From Sulfurovum sp. UBA1140 (GTDB lineage Bacteria; Campylobacterota; Campylobacteria; Campylobacterales; Sulfurovaceae), in NCBI GenBank assembly GCA_002311915.1, contig DCAF01000076.1:18614-36819 (forward strand): a DNA stretch of 18,206 nt. The letters run 5' to 3'. Within the stretch, counting starts at the first letter, position 1. Every line of letters starts with the position of its first letter. The translations under genes were made by a program, and so were the position numbers. The notes under the pieces are model-generated. The model was not told where the DNA came from and did not search any database. It saw nothing but the letters and a program-made list of their open reading frames with translations. Of this stretch, positions 1 through 7,301 are shown in pieces.

Positions 1-1
1 T

Positions 2-502
2 ATTTTGTGGATAGATGGTGATACCGAAATGGTGATGAATCAGAGTGGTCAGTTTAAAAATATCGAAGAGTTTAAAGCCACAGCAGGTGGACTCATGGCA
101 TTTTTTGACAATGAAAAAGATGAACTCAAAAGAGAGATGGTCGATGATTTAGTTAGCCGAGCCGTGGGATTAATGGCATGGCGTGAAGTAGGAGAGGTCT
201 TGCCCTACTACTGCGAAGGATTAATTCACCTAGATATACTTTTTGGTTCTGGAGTGATTAGTTATGACGGTAAAATCAATATTCACTATGAACACTATAA
301 CGAAATGAAAAGTACCTACCAACAAGCTTATAAAATACTTGCCCAATGTTATATCAATAAGTTGGATGCAGAGTTCTATCTTAATAGCTATATTCAAAGA
401 GTTGATGGGGTTTATCTACCCATTAAAAAAGATATTTTAGATTTTGTCGAGCAATACTATGCCCGATACAAAGAGATTGGTCAGCAAGTTTATAACTTTT
501 AA
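2..502 (+). CDS. ciaB: CiaB-family protein, C-terminal part (5' end outside window)
   Basis: The reading frame is open to the left edge, so this is the last ~166 codons of a longer gene and the internal TTG at 5 is not a real start. The segment 'DTEMVMNQSG...IEEFKATAGGLMAFF' followed by 'SRAVGLMAW' and 'YYCEGLIHL' matches, from memory, the C-terminal third of Campylobacter CiaB (about 600 aa). In that family an HExGH-type motif lies just upstream of the 'DTEM' segment, and the Glu in 'IEEFKAT' could be a third metal ligand. The HExGH part would lie outside this window. CiaB was named as a secreted invasion antigen, but the family is widespread in non-pathogenic Campylobacterota, so a peptidase-like housekeeping role is possible. 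Family assignment is fairly confident; function is not. Confidence 0.72.
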   Translation: MLWIDGDTEMVMNQSGQFKNIEEFKATAGGLMAFFDNEKDELKREMVDDLVSRAVGLMAWREVGEVLPYYCEGLIHLDILFGSGVISYDGKINIHYEHYNEMKSTYQQAYKILAQCYINKLDAEFYLNSYIQRVDGVYLPIKKDILDFVEQYYARYKEIGQQVYNF

Positions 503-550
503 GTATTATTTAAGTAAAATATTAAAAAATACTATTTAACAAGGTAAACA

Positions 551-1231
551 ATGAGTAAATTATTAGAAATAGATGTCAACAAACAGCTATTAGAGATTCT
601 TGGTCGATTTGAGATGCAACTTGAAAAGGTCGAAGATTACTACTTTGTTGATGGTGTCTTCCCTGGAATTGTGGCACAAGCATTCGAGATGGAACGATTT
701 GAAAACTCGGTGGTGGTTCAACTTGATATACATGTTCTGCTTCCGAATCAGACCATTGTAGAGTCTTTTGTCTCCCACGCTTCATCACTAGAAGAAGCGA
801 TAGATGAAGCCTTTGAACAGTTCGAGGTTAATGTAATGCATACCCTAATTATGGCATTTTGGGACAGTGCCAAAAAAGTTGAAAATGGCATAGGCACCAA
901 CCAATGGGAGATTAATGGTCACCAATGGCAAGCCGTTATTAGCAACTACGGCTACCGAGGAGATGAACCCCTTGATGATATTATTGATGACTCTGATGAT
1001 ATGTTTATAGAAGTTGAAAAAGCCATTAAGAATTTACCATTAGACAAAGACATCTACGCCATACGCTCGGTCTATACCAATGTGGGTGATGGTCAAAAGA
1101 TCACCGAAGTGCTAATAAATAACGAAGTTTTTCCTGAGTTAGAAAAATCTATATCAGAGCTAAACTGGAAACAGACAGAGAGTTACTATAGTGTTCGTAA
1201 TTTTGTAATTTTAATGAAATTGGCTCCTTAA
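551..1231 (+). CDS. DUF6348-like hypothetical protein
   Basis: This 226-residue soluble, acidic protein has no signal peptide or membrane segment. It begins 48 bp after the ciaB stop, with an AAGG-type ribosome site ('aacaaggtaaaca') before the ATG, and may be co-transcribed with ciaB. The layout recalls the DUF6348 family: 'FPGIVAQAFEMERFENSVVVQ' is followed by 'LPNQTIVESF', an acidic helical region at about residues 80-100, and 'WEINGHQWQAVISNYGYRG' at about 118-136. The biochemical role of that family is not known. The 3' end overlaps the hsdR remnant on the opposite strand by about 20 bp. The gene-level call is solid; the family call comes from pattern memory. Confidence 0.6.
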   Translation: MSKLLEIDVNKQLLEILGRFEMQLEKVEDYYFVDGVFPGIVAQAFEMERFENSVVVQLDIHVLLPNQTIVESFVSHASSLEEAIDEAFEQFEVNVMHTLIMAFWDSAKKVENGIGTNQWEINGHQWQAVISNYGYRGDEPLDDIIDDSDDMFIEVEKAIKNLPLDKDIYAIRSVYTNVGDGQKITEVLINNEVFPELEKSISELNWKQTESYYSVRNFVILMKLAP

Positions 1232-1411
1232 AAAAAGGGGCATTATATCGCCACTCACTGCAAAATGCACCAACGCCCTCTTTTTAAACTCTAGTATGGG
1301 GTAAAGAGCCAACTCTTTGTCATAAAGATTTGATGTTCCCTTGTTGTAGCCATTACCTTTTAGAAGGTTTACTACTTCACTTTCAAATACATCTTCTTTG
1401 TGTTGGCTCAT
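1211..1411 (-). pseudogene. hsdR: Remnant of type I restriction endonuclease HsdR (internally deleted)
   Basis: Sixty-six codons start at an ATG (1409-1411) preceded by an 'aaaagggaaaaaaca' ribosome site. Residues 1-38 look like the normal HsdR N-terminus, ending in the hallmark 'YDKELALYP'. They run directly into 'ILEFKKRALVHFAVSGD' (residues 39-55), which in intact HsdR lies roughly 150 residues further on, before the motor domains. The frame then reads a short unrelated tail and stops. The ORF is therefore an in-frame internal deletion plus loss of the nuclease remainder and all helicase motifs; an intact HsdR is about 800-1100 aa. It sits 38 bp downstream of the ATPase gene on the same strand, where an intact locus would carry hsdR. 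No restriction activity is expected. Confidence 0.75.
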
Positions 1412-1449
1412 TGTTTTTTCCCTTTTCTCTTTAGTTATTGTAACCAAAC

Positions 1450-2640
1450 TTAATACAAAAACCCAAACAACCAAAGAGGAATTTTATTACCAAATCCAAT
1501 CTCAATATCATCACCCACCACAAAAGAGTTAGGAATATCTTTTATCTGTTTAAAGCTTTTATTTTTCCCTCCTATCTCAAAAAGATACTTCTCATCGACT
1601 AAAAAATCTCCTTTTTTAGGGATAGATAGTTCATGATGGGTCTTTAAAAAAGTAGTAAAGGTTGTCTCTCGTATCATACCAACAGTAGCTTGGCTACAGT
1701 AGCTATAGTTCAAGTTTGGATTGTTCAAGTAGACCTTATCAGGTTTAGAAAAGATATTGTCTCCTTTTGATTTGGCACGAATAACGTTAAGAATCTTTCC
1801 TCTATGAAGATACTCAAAGTAAAGATAGAGAGTGTCTCTATCGATGCCTATTTTGTTACTTAATTCTTGAATATTTAGAGTAAAAGGTTCAGATGCACAG
1901 ATGAGTTTGACCAGTTTTTTTAGATTGATAATATACTCATATTTAATTTTGAAAATAGAAGGAATATCCACCTCTATGGCTGTGTTAATCGTCTCGTTTA
2001 GTTTGATGTTGTAACGTTTTGGATTCTCAAAATAGAAAGGATAGTAGCCATATTGTAAATACTCTTCCCAAAACTCTAAAGGTTTTACTTTGTTGACTAT
2101 TTTAAAAGCAATATTGCTATGCTCTTTTAAAATATCCTCTAGTGAGTAGGCATTAAGTGTAATATCTTTTTTAAATTCTAAAAACTCTCTAAAGCTTAAA
2201 CCGTTGACTCTATAAATAACTGCTCTACGGCTCAAATCTGCTTTGGCATGTTCTAGTTCTATGGCAGAAGAGCCAGAGAATATAACTTTTAGAGGGAGCA
2301 TGTCATATATTTGCTTGAGTTCGATTTCAAAATTTTTATATTTATGTATCTCATCAATGGCTAAAATCTCTCCACCCTTGGCTGAAAACTCTTTAGCAAT
2401 ATCAACCAAAGAGGAGTTAGATAAACCAATATTGTCAGCACTCAGATAGAGTTTTTTAGAGAAGGGTATAGAGCTATTTTTTAGATAATCTAAAATATAA
2501 GTTGTTTTCCCAACACCTCTAGCTCCAATAATTCCTATAAGTTTGTCGGTATGGTCTATCTCATCATAGAAGTAGCGTTTACGAGGATCTTGAACAAGGT
2601 TAATATAGAGTGCAGAATTTTCTAGTAGTTTGTTCAGCAT
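1450..2640 (-). CDS. AAA-family ATPase with DUF4143-type C-terminus
   Basis: This 396-residue protein belongs to the AAA_14/DUF4143 group of P-loop ATPases and appears full length (family usually 380-420 aa). Walker A is 'GARGVGKT' (residues 39-46), Walker B is 'EILAIDEIHKY' (about 91-101), and the sensor-like 'FSGSSAIEL' lies near 121-129. A winged-helix-like stretch ('IQELSNKIGIDRDTLYLYFEYL') sits around 267-288, followed by the C-terminal nuclease-fold-like region 'GDFLVDEKYLFEIGGKNK'. An AAGG ribosome site precedes the ATG by about 9 nt. The family is common in variable loci and its function is unsettled; a role linked to restriction or other defence is often guessed from context. Here it lies between hsdS and hsdR remnants and is the only intact gene of the locus. 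Confidence 0.85.
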   Translation of the reverse strand: MLNKLLENSALYINLVQDPRKRYFYDEIDHTDKLIGIIGARGVGKTTYILDYLKNSSIPFSKKLYLSADNIGLSNSSLVDIAKEFSAKGGEILAIDEIHKYKNFEIELKQIYDMLPLKVIFSGSSAIELEHAKADLSRRAVIYRVNGLSFREFLEFKKDITLNAYSLEDILKEHSNIAFKIVNKVKPLEFWEEYLQYGYYPFYFENPKRYNIKLNETINTAIEVDIPSIFKIKYEYIINLKKLVKLICASEPFTLNIQELSNKIGIDRDTLYLYFEYLHRGKILNVIRAKSKGDNIFSKPDKVYLNNPNLNYSYCSQATVGMIRETTFTTFLKTHHELSIPKKGDFLVDEKYLFEIGGKNKSFKQIKDIPNSFVVGDDIEIGFGNKIPLWLFGFLY

Positions 2641-2728
2641 AAGAAGCCTTTTTTAATTAATTATATCAAAAATTGGGTTAGACTCCTAGTTTTTGTTCTA
2701 TTTATTTGATTGTACTCTTATAATGCAC

Positions 2729-3016
2729 TTATTCCTCAGACACATCCACCTTCCCAGTAACCACAGCCGACACCAAAGCCACACGGTGTTCTTTTAATAG
2801 TGCTATGGCTTGGGTTGATTTTTCTATGAGGGTGTCTATTTTTTTGGTTTTTTGGTCTAGGTAGTTGGCTATTTTTGTTTGTTGCTTTAGTGGGGGAAAT
2901 GTAATTTTCATATTACCAATAATGTCATTAGAAAGTTGTTTTACAGTTGAACCATATGCGAGTACATTAATTTGCTTATTCCATAATTTGATTTTTTGAT
3001 AAAGATGTTTTTTGAG
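2729..3016 (-). pseudogene. hsdS: 3' remnant of type I specificity subunit HsdS
   Basis: Reading the minus strand from an in-frame TAA at 3017-3019, the frame gives about 95 residues ending in 'GKVDVSEE'. It includes 'INVLAYGSTVKQLS' and 'NMKITFPPLKQQTKIANYLD', followed by 'KTKKIDTLIEKSTQAIALLKEHR', the end of TRD2 plus the C-terminal coiled-coil spacer of HsdS. A full HsdS is about 400 aa with two target-recognition domains; TRD1, the central repeat and most of TRD2 are missing. The first in-frame ATG (2909-2911) is an internal Met of the family motif, not a start with its own ribosome site. There is no hsdM nearby. Loss occurred from the leuA side: the frame ends at the edge of the inverted repeat at 3020. 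Confidence 0.85.
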
Positions 3017-3019
3017 TTA

Positions 3020-3057
3020 ATATGATTATTATATTTTGCATGTTATAATAATCATAT
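3020..3057 (+). promoter_or_regulatory. Extended -10 promoter inside a 14-bp inverted repeat (leu operon)
   Basis: Arms 3020-3033 (ATATGATTATTATA) and 3044-3057 (TATAATAATCATAT) are perfect inverted complements separated by 10 nt. The right arm begins with a consensus TATAAT (3044-3049) preceded by TG at 3041-3042, that is TGTTATAAT, an extended -10. Transcription would start near 3055, about 20 nt before the leader peptide ATG. A repressor bound to the dyad would cover the core promoter, so this may be an operator, but no regulator is identified. The repeat begins one base after the stop that ends the hsdS remnant. Confidence 0.6.
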
Positions 3058-3076
3058 CAAAAAATAGGAGAAAATT

Positions 3077-3148
3077 ATGAACACAAACGTAACAATATCT
3101 ACCCCATTTTCCCAAGTAACATCTCTGCTCCTTCTACTCTCACTGTAA
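3077..3148 (+). CDS. leuL: leu operon leader peptide (attenuator peptide)
   Basis: A 23-codon ORF has ATG at 3077, TAA at 3146 and a good ribosome site (AGGAG, 3066-3070) 6 nt upstream. Its last seven sense codons (3125-3145) are CTG CTC CTT CTA CTC TCA CTG, which is Leu five times, Ser, Leu. The remainder is Thr/Ser/Val/Asn-rich with no sign of a functional protein. It lies between a strong extended -10 promoter and leuA, and is followed by alternative hairpins and a T run. This is the layout of a leucine attenuator: stalling at the Leu codons when charged tRNA-Leu is scarce would switch the downstream RNA fold. Four different Leu codons are used, so several Leu tRNAs would be sensed. Control of leuA is inferred from position and composition. 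Confidence 0.88.
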   Translation: MNTNVTISTPFSQVTSLLLLLSL

Positions 3149-3177
3149 AACCACAATTTCACACTACAATTCACCCC

Positions 3178-3226
3178 CTTAGTTTCTAAGACACATCTAT
3201 TTTTAGATAAGATTAGACAATTTTTT
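3178..3226 (+). promoter_or_regulatory. Candidate attenuator: competing hairpins followed by T run
   Basis: Hairpin CTTAG-ttt-CTAAG (3178-3190) shares bases with an alternative stem, TCTAA (3185-3189) pairing with TTAGA (3213-3217). That stem encloses a second hairpin, ATCTA-tttt-TAGAT (3195-3208). The outer stem is followed by CAA and six T residues (3221-3226). The two folds are mutually exclusive through 3185-3190, as expected of an antiterminator/terminator pair. The stems are short and AT-rich, so the terminator would be weak. The stretch from the leader stop to 3182 is also C-rich and nearly free of G, which could instead serve as a Rho loading site. Confidence 0.5.
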
Positions 3227-3245
3227 AAGTATAGAACCTATACTT
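3227..3245 (+). promoter_or_regulatory. Hairpin just before the leuA ribosome site
   Basis: AAGTATAG (3227-3234) and CTATACTT (3238-3245) form a perfect 8-bp stem with a 3-nt loop, directly after the T run and 17 nt before the leuA Shine-Dalgarno GAGGA (3262-3266). The right arm contains TATACT (3239-3244), 19 bp downstream of TAGACA (3214-3219), so a weak internal leuA promoter is possible. Whether it acts as RNA structure or as promoter cannot be told from sequence. Confidence 0.35.
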
Positions 3246-3273
3246 TATTACCCTAAAATATGAGGAAATAGTC

Positions 3274-4833
3274 ATGAGTCAAGAGATTATAAAAATATTT
3301 GACACCACATTAAGAGACGGTGAGCAGAGCCCTGGGGCTTCGATGAATACCGAAGAGAAGATACAAATCGCCATTCAATTAGAAAAGTTGGGGGTAGATA
3401 TTATCGAAGCTGGTTTTGCAGCTGCGAGTCCAGGAGATTTTAATGCCATATCAAAAATAGCACAAAGAGTGAATAACTCGACCGTTTGCTCTTTAGCACG
3501 GGCTATTGATTCGGATATTAAATCGGCAGGTGAAGCAGTAATACACGCAAAAATGAAGCGTATTCATACTTTTATTGCTACCTCTCCTATTCATATGCAG
3601 TACAAATTAAAAATGAAACCCGACGAAGTAATTCGCCGTGCTGTTCGTGCCGTGGAGTATGCTCGAACGTTTGTAGATGATGTGGAGTTCTCATGTGAAG
3701 ATGCAGGGCGAAGCGACATTGGATTTATGAAAGAGATTAGCGATGCTGTTATTGAAGCAGGAGCTAGTACCATTAACTTACCCGATACCGTTGGATTTAG
3801 GTTGCCCTTTGAAATTGGTGCAATGGTAAAAGAGATGAGCGAATATATAAAAAATAGAGCCATTATCTCGGTACACAACCACAATGACTTGGGCTTGGGA
3901 GTTGCCAGCTCGTTAGAGTCGGTAATGAATGGTGCTAGACAGATAGAGTGTACCATCAATGGATTAGGAGAACGTGCAGGAAACGCAGCGTTAGAAGAGA
4001 TTGTGATGGCAATAAAAACCAGAAGCGATGTTTTTTCTAATTTTAAAACCAATATTAACGCCAAAGAGATTTACCCTTCTAGTCGGTTAATTGCAAATAT
4101 TACAGGAATTGAACCACAACCAAACAAAGCCATTGTCGGTAAAAATGCCTTTGCTCACGAGAGTGGCATTCATCAAGATGGGATGTTAAAAAATCGTAAA
4201 ACCTACGAGATTATAAATCCTGCTGACATAGGCTTAGACATGAATGATACCTTGGTCTTAGGCAAACACTCTGGACGGGCTGCGTTTAAAGACAAGTTAT
4301 CTAAATTGGGGTTTATTTTAGAACAGAAGGCACTAAACAGCTCTTTTGAACGATTTAAAATTATGGCAGACAAGAAAAAAGAGATTTATGATGATGATTT
4401 AAGAGCCTTGGTGACCAATGAGATGACCAAAGCTCCTAAAATTTATGAGTTAATTTCGTTGCAATTAATGGACTTCTCTAATGGTATTCCCAGTGCAGTA
4501 GTAACCATTAAAAAAGATGGTAAAGAGATGGTTGATGCAGGAGTTGGTGAGGGAACCATGGATGCTATTTTTAAAACCATTGATAGAATATCAGGACATG
4601 AGGGGAACTTAATGGACTATAAGGTGACTTCGGTAAGTAAAGGAAAAGATGCCTTGGCAAATGTTACTGTAAAGGTAGCATTTAACGAGAATGAACCTGC
4701 TATTATTGGTCATGGATTAAATATTGATACCATGTTGGCAAGTGCCAGAGCCTATATTTCGGCATTAAATAGTTATTTAAGCATGAAGGGAATGCTTAAA
4801 AAACGTCATACCAATAGCAATGAAACGGTGTAG
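3274..4833 (+). CDS. leuA: 2-isopropylmalate synthase
   Basis: LeuA condenses acetyl-CoA with 2-oxoisovalerate to 2-isopropylmalate, the committed step of leucine synthesis in the cytoplasm. The 519-residue protein is the usual length for the regulated bacterial form. The TIM-barrel domain shows 'DTTLRDGEQSPGASM' (residues 10-24, substrate and metal site), 'VHNHNDLG' (200-207, metal-binding His201 and His203) and 'GLGERAGN' (230-237). The C-terminal part, about residues 390-505, carries the LeuA allosteric dimer domain that binds leucine. The ribosome site GAGGA lies 7 nt before ATG. Upstream are a leader peptide and attenuator, so expression is probably controlled by charged tRNA-Leu in addition to enzyme feedback. 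leuB, leuC and leuD are not in this window; the next gene is a muramidase starting on the base after the stop codon. Confidence 0.97.
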   Translation: MSQEIIKIFDTTLRDGEQSPGASMNTEEKIQIAIQLEKLGVDIIEAGFAAASPGDFNAISKIAQRVNNSTVCSLARAIDSDIKSAGEAVIHAKMKRIHTFIATSPIHMQYKLKMKPDEVIRRAVRAVEYARTFVDDVEFSCEDAGRSDIGFMKEISDAVIEAGASTINLPDTVGFRLPFEIGAMVKEMSEYIKNRAIISVHNHNDLGLGVASSLESVMNGARQIECTINGLGERAGNAALEEIVMAIKTRSDVFSNFKTNINAKEIYPSSRLIANITGIEPQPNKAIVGKNAFAHESGIHQDGMLKNRKTYEIINPADIGLDMNDTLVLGKHSGRAAFKDKLSKLGFILEQKALNSSFERFKIMADKKKEIYDDDLRALVTNEMTKAPKIYELISLQLMDFSNGIPSAVVTIKKDGKEMVDAGVGEGTMDAIFKTIDRISGHEGNLMDYKVTSVSKGKDALANVTVKVAFNENEPAIIGHGLNIDTMLASARAYISALNSYLSMKGMLKKRHTNSNETV

Positions 4834-5985
4834 ATGATGAAAAAAATATTTATAATTATTATGCTTTTCATCGGCTCTTCTCTCTATGCAGAGATTATTT
4901 TAGGTGCCAAGAACAGTGAAGCATATCTGCCACAACTCAAAGGTAAACGGGTTGCCTTGGTGGTTAATTATGCGTCACAAGTCAATGGAGTCCATCTGGT
5001 TGACCAACTTTTAGAACAACAAATTAACGTTGTAAAGATATTTGCCCCTGAACATGGTTTCAGAGGAAAAGCCGATGCAGGAGAGCAGATAAAAGATGGC
5101 AAAGACAAGGCAACAGGTCTACCGATTGTCTCGCTTTATGGAAAACACAAAAAACCAACCAGAGCCGATTTAAAGAATGTAGACATTATTGTTTTTGATA
5201 TTCAGGATGTGGGGGTACGGTTTTATACCTATCTCTCGACCCTGCACTATGTTATGGAATCGGCTGCCCAAAATGCTCTACCAATTATTGTACTAGACCG
5301 ACCCAATCCTAATGGAGCCAGAATTGATGGTGAGATTCTAAATTTTAACTATACCTCTTTTGTTGGTATGCACCCTGTACCTATTTTGTACGGGTTGACC
5401 ATTGGTGAGTATGCAATGATGATTAATGGTGAAGGGTGGCTAAAAGGGAATCTTCTGGCCAATCTTACCGTAGTGCCACTACAAAACTACACCCACAACA
5501 CCCCCTATTCGTTACCCATTAAACCTTCTCCAAATTTACCCAATGACCTCTCTATCTATCTCTACCCCTCTTTAGCCCTATTTGAGGGAACCACCTTTTC
5601 GGTTGGTCGAGGAACCAATAAACAGTTTCAACTCTATGGAAATCCATTGTATCAGCCCAAACGGTTTGTATTTACGCCTGTCTCTAAAGAGGGGGCAAAG
5701 TATCCAAAACATGAAAACAAACGCTGTTATGGAGTCGATTTAGGGGCAATATTGGTTGATGAATATTCAGGAATAGACCTTGGTTATATCATTGATGCTT
5801 ACAGAAATTATCCTCATAAAACAAAGTTCTTCTTAAAAAATCGTTTTTTTGACAAATTGGCAGGAAGCAATAGCCTTCGTACACAAATCCAAGCAGGTTT
5901 GAGTGAAGAGCAGATTAAAAAAAGTTGGGAGAAGAATTTAAATGATTTCAGAACCATCCGTCAAAAATATCTACAATATCCATAA
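4834..5985 (+). CDS. namZ: NamZ-type exo-beta-N-acetylmuramidase (DUF1343)
   Basis: The 383-residue protein starts on the base after the leuA stop (TAG ATG ATG), so it is almost certainly translated from the leuA message. A signal peptide ends near 'GSSLYA' (residue 19), predicting export to the periplasm. The body matches the DUF1343/GH171 family: 'KGKRVALVVNYASQV' (36-50), 'IFAPEHGFRGKADAGE' (69-84), 'VFDIQDVGVRFYTY' (about 125-138), 'LDRPNPNGARIDGE' (about 155-168) and 'GRGTNKQFQLYG' near 260. NamZ of Bacillus removes terminal MurNAc from peptidoglycan chains; the Glu in 'PEHGFRG' (E73) is the candidate catalytic acid. Two amidase genes follow, consistent with a role in peptidoglycan turnover or scavenging. 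A NagZ partner is not in the window. Confidence 0.85.
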   Translation: MMKKIFIIIMLFIGSSLYAEIILGAKNSEAYLPQLKGKRVALVVNYASQVNGVHLVDQLLEQQINVVKIFAPEHGFRGKADAGEQIKDGKDKATGLPIVSLYGKHKKPTRADLKNVDIIVFDIQDVGVRFYTYLSTLHYVMESAAQNALPIIVLDRPNPNGARIDGEILNFNYTSFVGMHPVPILYGLTIGEYAMMINGEGWLKGNLLANLTVVPLQNYTHNTPYSLPIKPSPNLPNDLSIYLYPSLALFEGTTFSVGRGTNKQFQLYGNPLYQPKRFVFTPVSKEGAKYPKHENKRCYGVDLGAILVDEYSGIDLGYIIDAYRNYPHKTKFFLKNRFFDKLAGSNSLRTQIQAGLSEEQIKKSWEKNLNDFRTIRQKYLQYP

Positions 5986-5994
5986 GGCAGAAGC

Positions 5995-6597
5995 ATGAGC
6001 ATAAGACAACTGTTTGGCTTTTTAATTGCAGGACTGTTTATACTGTTGGTTGTAAGTATCTATAATAATCGTGTTATCAACACCACCGTACTGCTTCAAG
6101 CAGGGCATGAGGGGCGAACTAAAGGAAATACTGGCTCTATTAATGGTGATAAAAAAGAGGTTGATTGGAATATTCTGGTCACCAAAGCAATAGAAAAAGA
6201 GCTAAAAAGGCACAACATTCACGTCACCCGAGTGGGTGCAGATATTCCCATTGCCAATGCACGAATTGCCATTTCAATTCATTTTGATGGAACAGACACC
6301 CCTTGTGCTACAGGGGCTTCTATCGGTTATGATAGCACACATATTAACGCCAAAAAGATGGCAACACGATGGAAAGAGGAGTATAAAGAGTATTTTCCAT
6401 TTAAGTGGCACAGAGATAATTTTACCAAGAATCTATCGGATTACTATGGATTTAGACGGGTCAATACCGAAAAAGGATTTTTGCTACTAGAATTAGGAGA
6501 GATGACTTGTGATAAGCAGATAGAGTGGCTAGAGCCAAGATTAGAACTTATTGCTACAAAAATTGCCGACTTTATTATGGATGAGTTGGAAAGATAA
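5995..6597 (+). CDS. Membrane-anchored N-acetylmuramoyl-L-alanine amidase (Amidase_3 type)
   Basis: The 200-residue protein begins 9 nt after namZ. One N-terminal hydrophobic segment (about residues 5-23) is an uncleaved signal or membrane anchor, leaving the rest in the periplasm. The amidase fold is short and divergent, but the zinc and catalytic residues can be placed: His38 in 'LLQAGHEGR', Glu55 in 'DKKEVDWN', His96 in 'ISIHFDG', and Glu166 in 'LLLELGEM' as catalytic acid. Enzymes of this group cut the bond between MurNAc and L-Ala of the stem peptide. Gene order implies work beside NamZ and the following Amidase_2 protein. It lacks the AMIN domain of the division amidases AmiA/B/C. Assignment is confident; exact substrate is unknown. 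Confidence 0.82.
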   Translation: MSIRQLFGFLIAGLFILLVVSIYNNRVINTTVLLQAGHEGRTKGNTGSINGDKKEVDWNILVTKAIEKELKRHNIHVTRVGADIPIANARIAISIHFDGTDTPCATGASIGYDSTHINAKKMATRWKEEYKEYFPFKWHRDNFTKNLSDYYGFRRVNTEKGFLLLELGEMTCDKQIEWLEPRLELIATKIADFIMDELER

Positions 6598-6617
6598 AAA
6601 ATATAAAGGAATTAACC

Positions 6618-7301
6618 ATGAAAAACAGATTAATATTACTAGCAAGTACCCTATTACTAACTTTGGCTTCGGCCAATGAGCCTTCAAACATCACCATACT
6701 AGACAAGCCAATTGTCTTTGAACAAGAGCGTATTGATATGACCAAAGAGTATATTCGTACCCATTATGGCTTCGAGGTTGACAATATCGAGATGACTCCA
6801 CGTATTATTGTATTGCACTGGACAGCCGACATGAGCTTTGATAAATCATTCAAACGGCTTCAGCCTCAAAAGCTTTTTAGTGATAGAAAAGATATTCTTA
6901 AAGCGAGTGCATTAAATGTATCGGCACACTTTTTGGTAGCAAGAGATGGTACCATTCACCGACTTATGCCAGAGAACTGGATGGCACGACATGTTATTGG
7001 GCTAAACTACTCTAGTATTGGTATTGAAAATATTGGGGGAAAAAACAATAAAACAGATGACCTAACTCCTGCTCAACTTCAAGCCAATATTGCATTGGTG
7101 CGATACTTAAAAGAGCAACACCCCTCAATTACCCACCTTATTGGTCACCATGAGTACAGAAGAATGGAGAGTACAGAGTTGTGGTTAGAGTTGGACAGTG
7201 GATACAGAACAACAAAAAGTGATCCAGGTGATAGTTTTATGAGAAAAGTTCGTAACGAAGTTCAAGATTTAAATCTTTCAGAGGCTCCAAAAAGCAAATA
7301 A
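6618..7301 (+). CDS. Periplasmic N-acetylmuramoyl-L-alanine amidase (Amidase_2 type)
   Basis: The 227-residue protein has a signal peptide ending near 'TLASA' (residue 19). The Amidase_2/PGRP-like fold shows 'RIIVLHWTA' (zinc His67), 'AHFLVARDGTIHRLMPE' (103-119), 'SIGIENIGG' (133-141), 'LIGHHEYRR' (zinc His177) and 'KSDPGDSF' (zinc Asp202). It removes stem peptides from MurNAc, as AmiD or phage T7 lysozyme do. It lies 20 bp after the Amidase_3 gene with ribosome site AAGGA. The reading frame stops at 7301, but another frame carries on as plausible protein for 31 more codons; one extra A in the AAAAA run at 7289-7293 would join them. The catalytic domain is complete before that point, so activity need not be lost. 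Confidence 0.88.
   Translation: MKNRLILLASTLLLTLASANEPSNITILDKPIVFEQERIDMTKEYIRTHYGFEVDNIEMTPRIIVLHWTADMSFDKSFKRLQPQKLFSDRKDILKASALNVSAHFLVARDGTIHRLMPENWMARHVIGLNYSSIGIENIGGKNNKTDDLTPAQLQANIALVRYLKEQHPSITHLIGHHEYRRMESTELWLELDSGYRTTKSDPGDSFMRKVRNEVQDLNLSEAPKSK

Noticed and set aside
1223..1241. Hairpin GCTCCTT/AAGGGGC at the end of the DUF6348-like gene as a terminator
   Set aside because: The stem includes the stop codon and is followed by CATTATAT rather than a T tract; too weak to call.
3591..4064. 157-codon minus-strand ORF
   Set aside because: It lies wholly inside leuA on the opposite strand, has no ribosome site or family features, and its frame is explained by leuA codon bias.
7286..7301. 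Programmed -1 frameshift in the amidase
   Set aside because: In the amidase frame the codons CCA AAA AGC do not form a good X XXY YYZ slippery site, and no strong stimulatory structure follows; mutation or indel is simpler.
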